Shown in pieces: positions 29,110-38,239 of a stretch of 64,000 nt of DNA (positions within the stretch are counted from its first letter, which is position 1; every line of letters starts with the position of its first letter). Below the pieces are notes generated by a model that was not told the origin of the DNA, did not search any database, and saw only the letters and a list, made by a program, of their open reading frames with translations. This stretch comes from Clostridium kluyveri DSM 555. Lineage in GTDB: Bacteria; Bacillota; Clostridia; Clostridiales; Clostridiaceae. The translations under genes were made by a program, and so were the position numbers. The stretch lies in contig NC_009706.1 of assembly GCF_000016505.1 (NCBI RefSeq), forward strand, positions 1,054,001 to 1,118,000, written 5' to 3'.

Positions 29110-30846
29110 ATGGAGAATCATCTACTGCTTTTTTTAAAAGATCTTTTTTATTTAAAGTACCTTCCGTCACTTGGAAATAACGCCAGCTTTAGTTTGATTT
29201 TTTTATTTGGAATACTAACTTCAATCCATTGTATTGGTATGTGTGGAGGTATTGTTCTTACGCAATGTATAAATAAGAATGAAGCTAAAACAGCTGATAA
29301 AAAACTTAGTAAAAGTACATTTTTACCTATTACAATCTATAATATTGGCAGAATAATATCCTACACTATTATTGGAGGTATAGTTGGAGGTATTGGACAG
29401 GTACTCACCCTATCAGGTGTTTTTAAAGGGATCATTCCAATTATAGGTGGAGTATTTATGATTATTATGGCTATAAATCTTCTTGGTATTTTTCCTGTAT
29501 TAAGACACTTAAATATTTCAATGCCTAAATTTGTTGCAAAGAGAATTATGGGGAAAAATAGCAGTACAAGTCCTCTGATTGTAGGATTATTAACGGGTTT
29601 AATGCCCTGTGGACCTTTGCAGATGATACAACTTTATGCTCTTAGCACTAGAAGTGCCATCTATGGAGCAGTTTCTGCATTTATATTTACATTAGGTACT
29701 ATTCCAGGTATATTTGCATTTGGCACATTTAGTGCAATAATCAATAAGAAGTTTTCAAGATATATTTTAAAGTTCAGTGCTGTTTTAGTAATTATTCTTG
29801 GTATTGTAATGATTGGGAGAGGTCTTGCACTTACAGGTGTCGTATTTCCATCATTTGTAGATTCTAACAATAAGGCAGGTGACTATGAAGTTTCTGTTAT
29901 ACATGGAAATATACAGATAGTGACTACGAGCATTGGACAGGATTATTTTCCTCCAATTCAAGTTGCAAAAGGAATTAAAGTTAGATGGACTATAAAGGTT
30001 GATAAGGCGGTCTATTCTGATTGTAATAATGCAATACAAATACCTGTTTATAATATAGAAAAGAAATTTGTTGTAGGAAATAATATAGTAGAATTTATTC
30101 CAGATAAAGAAGGAGAGTTTATTTATACTTGCTGGATGGGAATGATTAAGAGCAAAATCAAAGTGGTATCAAGGGAAGAATTAAGACGAGCATCTAATTC
30201 TAATAATTTAACTAGTCCAATAAAACAAGTACCTAATTCAAGTACTCAAACTTCAAAAAATACATCACAAGAGGAGAATTCATCTAAAGTATCAAATGTA
30301 AAGGGTAGTACTGCTGGTAATTCAAATAATGAATTATCGGAAAACAATTTAAAAACTAGCCAATCAAAATCAGAAGATTCTAATACTGTGCCGGCACAGG
30401 TACAAACACCAGCACCGGCACAAACCACAACAGTTACTTTAACAGGCTTTATTCAAGATGAAGATTGTTTTGTTCAGTACGTAGATTCAGATACTGGTAA
30501 AGCAAAACAAGATCCAGGTAATGACACAAAAGATTGTTTATCAATGCAGGCTTGTGCAAACAGTGGATATGGAATGACAGCACTTCGAAGTAATGGAACT
30601 TATAAATTCTATTATTTTGACGGAAAATTTGCAACTGGAAAAGGAGAAAGCTTTATACCAGGGACTGGTACCCAGGCGTTAGCATGGGAATTGATTAATA
30701 ATACAAATAAACAAGATCATATTACTGTTACTGTTACAGGGACTTTAAATGGAGATACAAGAACTAATACAAATATTGATTTTCCTGCCAATGTAGATGA
30801 GAAATATTATCCGATTATAACTGTATCACAATTGTACGAGAATTAA
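29110..30846 (+). CDS. SafE/UreH-like membrane protein fused to a cupredoxin-like domain and an unknown C-terminal domain
   Basis: This 578-aa protein has three parts. Residues ~20-250 are about six membrane segments with HCIGMCGG at ~45 and LMPCGPLQM at ~162, the Cys motifs of the SafE/DsbD-like family linked to copper handling. Residues ~258-358 are an extracellular cupredoxin-like domain ending in CWMGM, with Cys and Met residues suited to copper. After a Ser/Asn/Pro-rich linker, the last ~125 residues match the C-terminal domain of the upstream CWB2 protein (DEDCF, CLSMQACANSGYG). A role in copper export or delivery is inferred from the first two parts. Confidence 0.75.
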   Translation: MENHLLLFLKDLFYLKYLPSLGNNASFSLIFLFGILTSIHCIGMCGGIVLTQCINKNEAKTADKKLSKSTFLPITIYNIGRIISYTIIGGIVGGIGQVLTLSGVFKGIIPIIGGVFMIIMAINLLGIFPVLRHLNISMPKFVAKRIMGKNSSTSPLIVGLLTGLMPCGPLQMIQLYALSTRSAIYGAVSAFIFTLGTIPGIFAFGTFSAIINKKFSRYILKFSAVLVIILGIVMIGRGLALTGVVFPSFVDSNNKAGDYEVSVIHGNIQIVTTSIGQDYFPPIQVAKGIKVRWTIKVDKAVYSDCNNAIQIPVYNIEKKFVVGNNIVEFIPDKEGEFIYTCWMGMIKSKIKVVSREELRRASNSNNLTSPIKQVPNSSTQTSKNTSQEENSSKVSNVKGSTAGNSNNELSENNLKTSQSKSEDSNTVPAQVQTPAPAQTTTVTLTGFIQDEDCFVQYVDSDTGKAKQDPGNDTKDCLSMQACANSGYGMTALRSNGTYKFYYFDGKFATGKGESFIPGTGTQALAWELINNTNKQDHITVTVTGTLNGDTRTNTNIDFPANVDEKYYPIITVSQLYEN

Positions 30847-30898
30847 AGTACTTGAAAATCAAGTGATTAGTTAATTATTTCTAAATATCTAATTTTTT

Positions 30899-30935
30899 AG
30901 CAGTAAGGAGATTTTTATAAAAATTCCTTACTGCT
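30899..30935. terminator. Hairpin terminator between converging genes
   Basis: AGCAGTAAGGA (30899-30909) pairs with TCCTTACTGCT (30925-30935) around an AT-rich loop; T- and A-rich flanks on both sides let it serve both strands. It is similar to the hairpin at 25580. Confidence 0.65.
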
Positions 30936-30970
30936 CTTAAAATATGTCTGCAATAATACATAATATGTAT

Positions 30971-32119
30971 TTAAAGAGTAGTTGCAATTTTATTTAATTC
31001 TTCAGAGGATGAGGTTATTTCCTCTATACTGGCTGTAATTTCTTCCGTAGCAGCAGCTTGTTCTTGACTGGCAGATAAAGAAATTTGACTTTTCTTATTT
31101 GATTCATCTACTTTTTCTTTTATATTATCTGTCAATTTTGTAATCTTAGGTATGGTATCCTTAGATTGCTCAGATAATCTTCTTATTTCTGCAGCTACAA
31201 CTCCAAATCCTTTACCAAATTCTCCTGCTCTTGCTGCTTCTATTGAAGCATTTAAACCCAGCATTTTAGTTTCATCTGCAATTGCCTTTATAAATTCGGA
31301 TACCTTATTAATTTCTTCTGATAAGGCAGTTATCTCATTAATAGTAATACTAAGATTTTGTTGGTTAGAGTGTATTTCAGAAGCGGAGGCTGCTAATTCC
31401 TGAATGGTAGATGATATTCCAGTAAGGCTGTTTTCCAGATTGGCAGACATGTTACGCAAGGTTACAGCAATTTCCTTTGGAGTAGTAACACTAAAGGCCC
31501 CTACAATTTCATTGGTGTCTTCGTCAAATAAAGGATAGGCTGACAATCTTACCGGAACTCCATACTCTAAGGTACTTATTTCTTGTGATGCAGGCTTCTT
31601 AGACTGTATTACTTTACTTTCAATATAATTTTTATCAAGAGCAACCCCTTCTTTTAAAAAAGGTATATCAAATTTTTTGGAAGATTGAGTACCTACAATT
31701 TTATTTAAGTCTGCTATTCTAAGTTGAACACCTTCAGAAAACATTTCAGATAACATTGGCGCAAAGTCAGGAAATGCCTTTAGTACAGAGTGTACTTTGG
31801 GTATCGCAAAAGAAAAGGCTCCTACAGCATTATCTTCTTCATCAATAATTGGAATTGAAGATATGTGTAATCTAGTGCCATAAACAGAACGGGGTATATT
31901 CTGAGATATAATTCTTTTTTCGCGGATAGCAAGCATGCTTGTACTATTTTTATCCAGTTTAAGTCCAATATAAAATACATTAATATCAAGGGAATCAGAT
32001 TTTTTTACCCAGGTCATTGTATCTCCTTCTATAATTCCATACACAATACCTCCAGGTATTAAATTTGCTTCTATTTCAGCCAAGGCTTTTAAGTCAGATA
32101 ATGACTTCATAGAAATCAT
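30971..32119 (-). CDS. Soluble methyl-accepting chemotaxis-like receptor
   Basis: The 382-aa protein has an N-terminal sensory region (~1-215) with two halves that each resemble a PAS/Cache-like fold ([21 protein letters not shown] and [23 protein letters not shown]). The C-terminal signalling domain carries the receptor hairpin tip [20 protein letters not shown]. No membrane segment is evident, so it should be cytoplasmic. AAGGAG lies just upstream of the start at 32119. It stands alone between a terminator and an unrelated operon; the ligand is unknown. Confidence 0.85.
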   Translation of the reverse strand: MISMKSLSDLKALAEIEANLIPGGIVYGIIEGDTMTWVKKSDSLDINVFYIGLKLDKNSTSMLAIREKRIISQNIPRSVYGTRLHISSIPIIDEEDNAVGAFSFAIPKVHSVLKAFPDFAPMLSEMFSEGVQLRIADLNKIVGTQSSKKFDIPFLKEGVALDKNYIESKVIQSKKPASQEISTLEYGVPVRLSAYPLFDEDTNEIVGAFSVTTPKEIAVTLRNMSANLENSLTGISSTIQELAASASEIHSNQQNLSITINEITALSEEINKVSEFIKAIADETKMLGLNASIEAARAGEFGKGFGVVAAEIRRLSEQSKDTIPKITKLTDNIKEKVDESNKKSQISLSASQEQAAATEEITASIEEITSSSEELNKIATTL

Positions 32120-32380
32120 GACAACAACTCCTTTTTAAGTTATATTTTTACTGTAGTCTATATATTTATATAAATATTTAACTCAATAATAATTCGTATT
32201 TAAATTTCAAAACTTTAACTATTTATTTTAAATTATTTTTGCCGATATTACATTTTGTTGATTAATTGTATAAAATTAGAATTACAGTTGAATAAAATTA
32301 GCTTGTTGAATAATTAAACATATAATAAATGTTTAATTATTCAACAAGCTAATTTTATTTTATAGAAAGGGTTGTTTTTA
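32120..32380. other. Non-coding region with long hairpin
   Basis: The gap between two minus-strand genes holds the upstream region of the receptor gene (AT-rich, 32140-32280) and a perfect 31-bp stem with a 7-base loop (32291-32359). No ORF is supported here. Confidence 0.5.
32291..32359. terminator. 31-bp perfect stem-loop
   Basis: Left arm 32291-32321 and right arm 32329-32359 are exact complements around a 7-base loop. On the minus strand it follows the 58-aa gene at 32381-32557 and could end that operon. It is longer than a normal terminator, so a mobile or repeat origin is possible. Confidence 0.6.
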
Positions 32381-32557
32381 TTATCTGTTAAACTTCACTT
32401 TATTAATGTTAAATTCACCACTTATTTCATCCTGTTCATATTCTATATGTGATATTTCCAGGTCATTATTGGATATCTTATAATTTGAGGAAACGCATCC
32501 TGAGTTGTTGTATATATTTCTAAATCGCTTTAATTGTTTATTAGATTTTAAATTCAT
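32381..32557 (-). CDS. Small hypothetical protein, 58 aa
   Basis: An ORF on the minus strand from ATG at 32557-32555 to TAA at 32383-32381. A good AGGAGG site lies at 32565-32570, inside the end of the upstream gene, which stops at 32559, one base before this start. The protein begins MNLKSNKQLKRFRNIYNN; it is basic at the N-terminus and acidic in the middle (EYEQDEISGEF). No family is recognised. The close coupling to the protease-like gene suggests a related role. Confidence 0.6.
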   Translation of the reverse strand: MNLKSNKQLKRFRNIYNNSGCVSSNYKISNNDLEISHIEYEQDEISGEFNINKVKFNR

Positions 32558-32558
32558 A

Positions 32559-33533
32559 TTATATTCTCCTCCAAGCTTGATTTACAATATTTACATTTGC
32601 ATATCCGTTTATATTACCCTCTCCCATGTTATGAATTGCTCCGTCAAAAATGTAGCCATAACTCATATCAGCTGTTTCAATAATTCCTGAACATACAGAA
32701 AATTTACCTAAGGAATCTGCTGCTTCTTCAGGAGAGAATGGGATATTAAAAGAAAAGTCTTTTTCGTAAGTTTCATAAAGACTCCATAATTTTTTTTCTA
32801 ATTCATCAGAACAATTTTCTATAGGAAGTTTAATTATGTTCTTAGCTTCCCTCCTTGTTATCATATAGCTGTGTGATTGCAGTTTTTCTGTTAAAATATT
32901 TACAACTTCATTTATTTTATATTCATCCTGATAGTTCATATGCATAAGAAGCAGTTCTTTTGCGACAGTTCTTATCAGAGCATGACTTCTGAATATACTT
33001 CCAACAGCTAAAGGATGAATATGTTCTGTTAAGTTAGTAAAGACTTTAATTAAAGTTTCATCAGTTTTAAGACCTATTACATCTTTGGCAATAGAAAAGA
33101 AAGAATACACATCCTCCACATTAATAGGAAGCTTCATATTATTGGCATCCTCAGGATTAAAAACGCTGGTTATATTAGGATCTACAGGACTTAGTTCTCC
33201 CATCTTAGTCATAATTATTTCAGAAGCACCAAGGCATATTAAAGTACCTGCGCTATAAGCTTTATAGGGTACTAATACTGAAAATTTGCTGCAGTATTCG
33301 TATATGAGTTCAACTAAACGGAGAGATGTCAGTACATCTCCTCCCTTAGTAAAAATAAATAGATCTATTTTATCTGTTTTTCCCAAATGCTCAAGCAGTT
33401 TATGAAAGATTGGAATAATATCTGGGGCCACTCTTATGTTGACATTTTGCCTGTCACCACAGAAGTAGCATATTACTTTGGAATTACGTTCTTCTGATAT
33501 ATCTTTAATTAATTTATATCTATTTTCATTCAT
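32559..33533 (-). CDS. Serine dehydrogenase proteinase (SDH_sah)-like protein
   Basis: A ~324-aa ClpP/crotonase-fold protein of the SDH_sah family. The region DLFIFTKGGDVLTSLRLVELI is followed by YSAGTLICLGASEIIMTKMGELSPVDP, where Ser of SAGT is the expected nucleophile and the second part is the family block. No signal peptide or membrane segment is seen. ATG 33533 is chosen because GGGATGTG precedes it; a GTG at 33542 is an alternative. Its cellular role is not known. It is co-transcribed with the 58-aa gene. Confidence 0.75.
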   Translation of the reverse strand: MNENRYKLIKDISEERNSKVICYFCGDRQNVNIRVAPDIIPIFHKLLEHLGKTDKIDLFIFTKGGDVLTSLRLVELIYEYCSKFSVLVPYKAYSAGTLICLGASEIIMTKMGELSPVDPNITSVFNPEDANNMKLPINVEDVYSFFSIAKDVIGLKTDETLIKVFTNLTEHIHPLAVGSIFRSHALIRTVAKELLLMHMNYQDEYKINEVVNILTEKLQSHSYMITRREAKNIIKLPIENCSDELEKKLWSLYETYEKDFSFNIPFSPEEAADSLGKFSVCSGIIETADMSYGYIFDGAIHNMGEGNINGYANVNIVNQAWRRI

Positions 33534-33717
33534 TTTAATCACATCCCAAAATTGAAAATTAAAATTTAGTTAAGATTATTGTTTGAATTTGGTCTTATAT
33601 ATATTCAGATTAATGGAGTTTTATTTTTAAATATTTTAAAAAATTTTTCGAATAATTTTTCCTTTAATATACAATAATAAGTACTGTAAAAAATAAAAAA
33701 TTAGGAGGTACATTATT

Positions 33718-34359
33718 ATGCAAATTAATACTAATACTTCAGAACAGCAGGGAACTAACATACAACAGTTGAGGTTTGTTCCAATATCTTCAAATGTTTC
33801 ATGCATGGGTACTACTGTTAACTATGGAATTGGTACACATTCAGGAGTGGCGATAAATGCTTTTTCTAATAATTCCCAGCCTATGACTGGCTGGGCTATT
33901 AGTCCACAGGTAGGGTATGTCAATGCTTCTCAAATGACTAATACCACACCTTGCATTTCAGCATCTCAATTTGGTCAAATGGGAAGCGGAACTTTTAACG
34001 GTATAACTTATAACACTCAAATTCCTATGGGAAGAAACCTTATGATTCAGCCTACTGTAGATATTTCAGAAACATCCAGTGATATTATGGTATCTGCTTA
34101 TGTATCGAACTCTGCAATAAATGATTTGAAACTTAATGTTACAGATGATTCATTAACAATATCAGGTACTTTATTAAATGGCTCCAATCAATTTGTATTA
34201 AATAGAACAATTCCACTTTCAACAAGTGTAAGGGCAGAAGCCGTGGAAGCTACGCTGCAAAGTGGAGTTGTTGAAATAAGATTACCAAAGACAGAAAAAT
34301 TTAATAGAGCATCCCATACATTGGGGAAAGATACCGGAAATGTAATGATAAGTAAATAA
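33718..34359 (+). CDS. Hsp20/alpha-crystallin-like protein with Asn/Gln/Ser-rich N-terminus
   Basis: The 213-aa protein has a low-complexity N-terminal half (QINTNTSEQQG..., repeated GTFNGITYNT-type segments) and a C-terminal alpha-crystallin domain from ~110 (PTVDISETSSDIMVSAYV ... LNVTDDSLTISGTL ... GVVEIRLPK). Similar proteins occur as small heat-shock or spore-coat-associated proteins in spore formers. The nearby germination genes favour a spore link, which is inferred. AGGAGG at 33703-33708 supports the start. Confidence 0.7.
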   Translation: MQINTNTSEQQGTNIQQLRFVPISSNVSCMGTTVNYGIGTHSGVAINAFSNNSQPMTGWAISPQVGYVNASQMTNTTPCISASQFGQMGSGTFNGITYNTQIPMGRNLMIQPTVDISETSSDIMVSAYVSNSAINDLKLNVTDDSLTISGTLLNGSNQFVLNRTIPLSTSVRAEAVEATLQSGVVEIRLPKTEKFNRASHTLGKDTGNVMISK

Positions 34360-34410
34360 TATTGTTACTATAATTAAATCACTTTCACATTGAATAAAAG
34401 AGTACCCTTG

Positions 34411-34445
34411 AACTGCTGACAAAATATGTTTGTCAGCAGTTTTTT
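34411..34445 (+). terminator. Intrinsic terminator after the Hsp20-like gene
   Basis: AACTGCTGACAAA (34411-34423) pairs with TTTGTCAGCAGTT (34429-34441), followed by T residues. Confidence 0.85.
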
Positions 34446-34537
34446 ACATAGGTAAAGACCACTGGACATAATGTTTAAATAAATATTTTTTACAGATTAG
34501 GGGAAATATATTTATTATATAGATTGGGGTGATATAA

Positions 34538-36019
34538 ATGGATAACAAAGAATATAACATAGATCACAACATTGAAAATATAAAGAATTTATTAGGAGAA
34601 CAAACTGAAATGGTAGTAAGAAACCTACTTATAGGAAAAAATAATTGTATAGAAGCTGCCATTATTTATTTAAACGGTCTTATAAATAAAGACGTTATAG
34701 ATAGAGATATATTGAATCCATTAATGTTACATGTGAAAGAAGACTTTGCAGGAAAAAAGGACATAGAAGATTATATACAAAAAAGATATATTGCTGCCAG
34801 TGATTCTTGTATTGAAAGAGATATAGGTAATGTTATAAACAGTATTAAAAGGGGAAAAACTGTGTTAATAATTGAAAACTGCTGTAATTTTATTATAATA
34901 AATACCTCAGGAGGGAATTATAGAGCTATATCTGAACCGGAAAATGACCTTTCCTTAAGAGGACCAAGAGAAGGTTTTGTGGAGAATTTAGAAACTAATA
35001 TAAGTATATTACGGAGGAGAATAAAAGACAGAAATTTAACTACAGAGAAATTTACATTGGGAAGAAGATCTCAAACAGATTTAGTAATTATGTATATAGA
35101 TGATGTGGTAGATAAAGAGTTCCTTAAAAGGATGAAAGATAAAATAAATAAAATAAATATAGACTTTATTCCAGCAAATAGTATTATTGAACAGTGTATA
35201 GAAGAACATCCCTATAGTGTTTTGCCTCAAACCAGTGGTTCTGAAAGACCTGATGTAATAGAAGCAGGCCTGATGGAAGGGAAAATAGCTTTTTTACTAG
35301 AGGGTACACCCTATGTTACAACTTATCCTTCCATATTTATAGAATTTTTTCAGACTGCAGAGGATTATTATGGTAGGACATTACAGGCATGGTTTATAAG
35401 ATTTGTGAGAATTATAGCTGTATTTATAGTGATATCTGTTCCTGGAATATATATAACATTAATTAAATTTAATCCAGAACTTATTCCTGTTGAATATATT
35501 AAGTCTCTTATAGAAGCAAGGCAGGGTATAGTGTTAACTCCTTTTATGTCCCTGCTGGTTATGCAGTTAACTATAGAATTTTTGAGAGAGGGTGGACTTA
35601 GGATGCCGGGAAAAATAGGCCAGACAATCAGCGTAGTAGGAGGTATTATAATCGGAGATGCTGCAATTCAGTCAAAAGTTATAAGTTCGCCTACTTTGCT
35701 TGTGGCGGGAATTACTACAGTGGCTTCTTTTGTAATATCTAATTATCAAATGTCTATTGGAATAAGAGCTTTAACGTATCCCATGCTTATATTGGCAAAT
35801 TGGCTTGGAGTACTTGGCATAGTTATAGGATGGTTTTCTATATTGGCCTATCTTTGCTGCTTGGAGAATTTTGGAGTACCATACATGGTATTCCACAAGA
35901 GTGACATGAAAGATATATTTATAAGGGCACCTATATGGAAGATGAATAGGAGACCTAAAGCCATTCCAAATAATGATTCCACTAGACAAAGCAACTTTGG
36001 GAATGAGAAAAATGTATAA
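34538..36019 (+). CDS. Spore germination receptor A subunit (GerA/GerKA family)
   Basis: The 493-aa protein has a hydrophilic N-terminal domain (~1-280) and then about five membrane segments, the GerA-family layout. Typical blocks are PQTSGSERPDVIEAGLMEGKI-like at ~225, EDYYGRTLQAWFIRFVRI at ~280, and LREGGLRMPGKIGQTISVVGG at ~350. It sits in the spore inner membrane as part of a nutrient receptor. The downstream gene is the B subunit and overlaps it; no C subunit gene is found, so the receptor set is incomplete here. Confidence 0.88.
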   Translation: MDNKEYNIDHNIENIKNLLGEQTEMVVRNLLIGKNNCIEAAIIYLNGLINKDVIDRDILNPLMLHVKEDFAGKKDIEDYIQKRYIAASDSCIERDIGNVINSIKRGKTVLIIENCCNFIIINTSGGNYRAISEPENDLSLRGPREGFVENLETNISILRRRIKDRNLTTEKFTLGRRSQTDLVIMYIDDVVDKEFLKRMKDKINKINIDFIPANSIIEQCIEEHPYSVLPQTSGSERPDVIEAGLMEGKIAFLLEGTPYVTTYPSIFIEFFQTAEDYYGRTLQAWFIRFVRIIAVFIVISVPGIYITLIKFNPELIPVEYIKSLIEARQGIVLTPFMSLLVMQLTIEFLREGGLRMPGKIGQTISVVGGIIIGDAAIQSKVISSPTLLVAGITTVASFVISNYQMSIGIRALTYPMLILANWLGVLGIVIGWFSILAYLCCLENFGVPYMVFHKSDMKDIFIRAPIWKMNRRPKAIPNNDSTRQSNFGNEKNV

Positions 36020-37106
36020 GTCAAAACATGCATTCTTAACCCCCAGTCAATTTACATTTACATTAAAATCAGCTATGGTAGGCATTGAAATTATGTATAT
36101 ACCTAATAGTATTATAAAATTTGCAAGGCAAGACAGCTGGATCAGTTGTATATTAGGAGCAGTATATCCTTTGTATATATTGCTCATAGCAAACTATTTA
36201 TGTAAAAAATCTTATAATGAGGATATATTGGCGTTAAGCAAAAAATGTTTTGGAAATATTTTAGGCAGTATTTTAAATTTTATTTTTATATCTTACTTTT
36301 TATTCATGCTTACGTCAGAGTTTTCAGGATATATTCAGGTGTTTAAAATATATGCTACCGGATTTTTGCAGAACTATCAAATGGTATTTACTTCATTGAT
36401 TCCTGTAACCTATATTGTTTATAATGGCATAAAACCTTTAGGTAGGTTAAATGAGGTAGGTTTTTACTTAACTATAACTTTACTCGTTATTCCTATAGGG
36501 ATATTAGCTTATGGAACTTTCTTAAATTTAATGCCCGTATTTGATAATGGTATAGGTAATATATTAAAAGGTTCTATGCAAACATTTTTTCCTTTTTCAG
36601 GTATGGAAGTTATACTATTTATCTATCCTTTTTTAAAAGACAACAAGAATTTGTTGAAATGTGGTTTAAAAGCAATTGTTATTGTAACATTTATTTATAC
36701 ATGGACAGTTTCTGCAACTATTTACTATTTAGGTATTGAAATTTCCCCTAAATATATATGGCCCGTTTTGACATTGGCTGATAGTGTACATATTCCTATT
36801 GTAAATAGCTTTAGATTTGTATTTATAGCCCTGTGGTCCATAGTACAATTTAAATGTATGGCTACTCATTATTTTTCAATTTCTTATGGTTTAAATCAAT
36901 CTATAAAAAAGATATCCCCTCAGACATTTACATTGCTATTATATCCTTTAATAATTATTATAACTAGTTTATATGGAAATCCTACAATAAGGAGAAGTTA
37001 TACAGATAGAATAATCAATGTATATGCAGCATTTAATATTATGTATGTTTCTACAATAGCAATTTTAATTCATTTTAAAAAGGATAAAGGAGTAGAAAAA
37101 GCTTAA
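36003..37106 (+). CDS. Spore germination receptor B subunit (GerAB/GerKB family)
   Basis: A ~367-aa membrane protein of the APC superfamily with about ten hydrophobic segments and the start block LTPSQFTFTLKSAMVGIEIMY. It is the predicted ligand-binding subunit of the germinant receptor. ATG 36003 is favoured over ATG 35973 because it overlaps the A gene by only 17 bases. The usual lipoprotein C subunit is not encoded next to it. Confidence 0.85.
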   Translation: MRKMYKSKHAFLTPSQFTFTLKSAMVGIEIMYIPNSIIKFARQDSWISCILGAVYPLYILLIANYLCKKSYNEDILALSKKCFGNILGSILNFIFISYFLFMLTSEFSGYIQVFKIYATGFLQNYQMVFTSLIPVTYIVYNGIKPLGRLNEVGFYLTITLLVIPIGILAYGTFLNLMPVFDNGIGNILKGSMQTFFPFSGMEVILFIYPFLKDNKNLLKCGLKAIVIVTFIYTWTVSATIYYLGIEISPKYIWPVLTLADSVHIPIVNSFRFVFIALWSIVQFKCMATHYFSISYGLNQSIKKISPQTFTLLLYPLIIIITSLYGNPTIRRSYTDRIINVYAAFNIMYVSTIAILIHFKKDKGVEKA

Positions 37107-37115
37107 GTGTAGAAT

Positions 37116-37164
37116 TATAAAAACTCCTTATATACATCATTATTTGTATTCAGGAGTTTTTATA
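37116..37164. terminator. Bidirectional terminator
   Basis: TATAAAAACTCCT (37116-37128) pairs with AGGAGTTTTTATA (37152-37164) between two converging genes. Confidence 0.8.
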
Positions 37165-37172
37165 TTATTGGA

Positions 37173-38180
37173 TTATTTAATTCCTGCTAAATTTTTATGA
37201 TCTATGGCTTGTGGTGGTTGTTCAAATAGTTTTTTACTTATCATCATATCTAAAATGTCTTTAGTATATTTTATAAGTTCCTCTGTGAATTTAATGTAAA
37301 TATTTTGCAAGTCATTTCTCTTGGCATCTGATAGGGCTATTCCTATGCTGCCTATTTTGGTGGAACACATTATCAATATTTTGTTCATTATTAATTTTTC
37401 TGAAAAAGGCGAAACTGTAGAATCAGTCACATACATATCAGAAGAAGATGGCACAGGAATATCTTCTTTTTCTAATAAAGAATTTAAGATATCATTTTGT
37501 TTAGAAGCTAATTCTCTTCCTCTTAATATATACTCAGAAATTTTTTTATCCTTATAAACTTGAGCAAAGGCCGTAAAAAGAGTTTTTCTTATTATAGTTC
37601 CAAGAGCCATAGAAAAAATATGCGTTATTTCACTGGTAAGTAGGGGTCTCTTTTTTCCAAACCAGTTTAACATGAATTGCTCACTTTTCACATATTGAAT
37701 ACTTTTAGGTACTTCCACATGAGGTGTTCTTATAAAAATACCTTTTGATAATTTTAATTCTGTAGATTTATTATAAAGATCAACATAGTCTAAGGTGCAT
37801 TTTGAAAAATAATCTCTAATGTCATTACGAGCTATTTCATTTAAAGTTGAGGTATAATTCTGCATACCAACTTTTGATACATAACATAAATATTGTAGAT
37901 AAAAGTTATCTGTGAATAAGCGTGGAGCATTTATAGTAACATCTTTTTCATTAAAACCATCTGGTATAGGTAATTGCTCTCCAGTAAATATGTCCGATAA
38001 TATTTTGATACGGCCGTTACATAAATCTAAATTTTGCTGTAAAAGTTTTTTTATTTCAACATCTTCAACTGAATTTAAAAAATACTGAAATTTACATGCC
38101 AATAAACTTTCAGCTATGTAGGAGTTCCAGATTCCTGTTATTTCCGATGAGACTAAGGGTATTTGTGTAATATTTGACAT
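37173..38180 (-). CDS. DUF3231 family protein
   Basis: The 335-aa protein consists of two related helical halves (each with a short Leu/Ile-rich helix pair, and LSDIFTGEQLPIPDGF / LNSLLEKEDIPVPSSSD as matching linkers), the layout of DUF3231 proteins of Bacilli and Clostridia, which resemble ferritin-like bundles. The function is unknown; members are often found near sporulation genes. A GGAGG site lies upstream of the start at 38180. Confidence 0.75.
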   Translation of the reverse strand: MSNITQIPLVSSEITGIWNSYIAESLLACKFQYFLNSVEDVEIKKLLQQNLDLCNGRIKILSDIFTGEQLPIPDGFNEKDVTINAPRLFTDNFYLQYLCYVSKVGMQNYTSTLNEIARNDIRDYFSKCTLDYVDLYNKSTELKLSKGIFIRTPHVEVPKSIQYVKSEQFMLNWFGKKRPLLTSEITHIFSMALGTIIRKTLFTAFAQVYKDKKISEYILRGRELASKQNDILNSLLEKEDIPVPSSSDMYVTDSTVSPFSEKLIMNKILIMCSTKIGSIGIALSDAKRNDLQNIYIKFTEELIKYTKDILDMMISKKLFEQPPQAIDHKNLAGIK

Positions 38181-38239
38181 AAGTATAACCTCCTAAATAT
38201 AAATATTTTTTGTTAAAGTAAAATTATATTGTTAAATGT

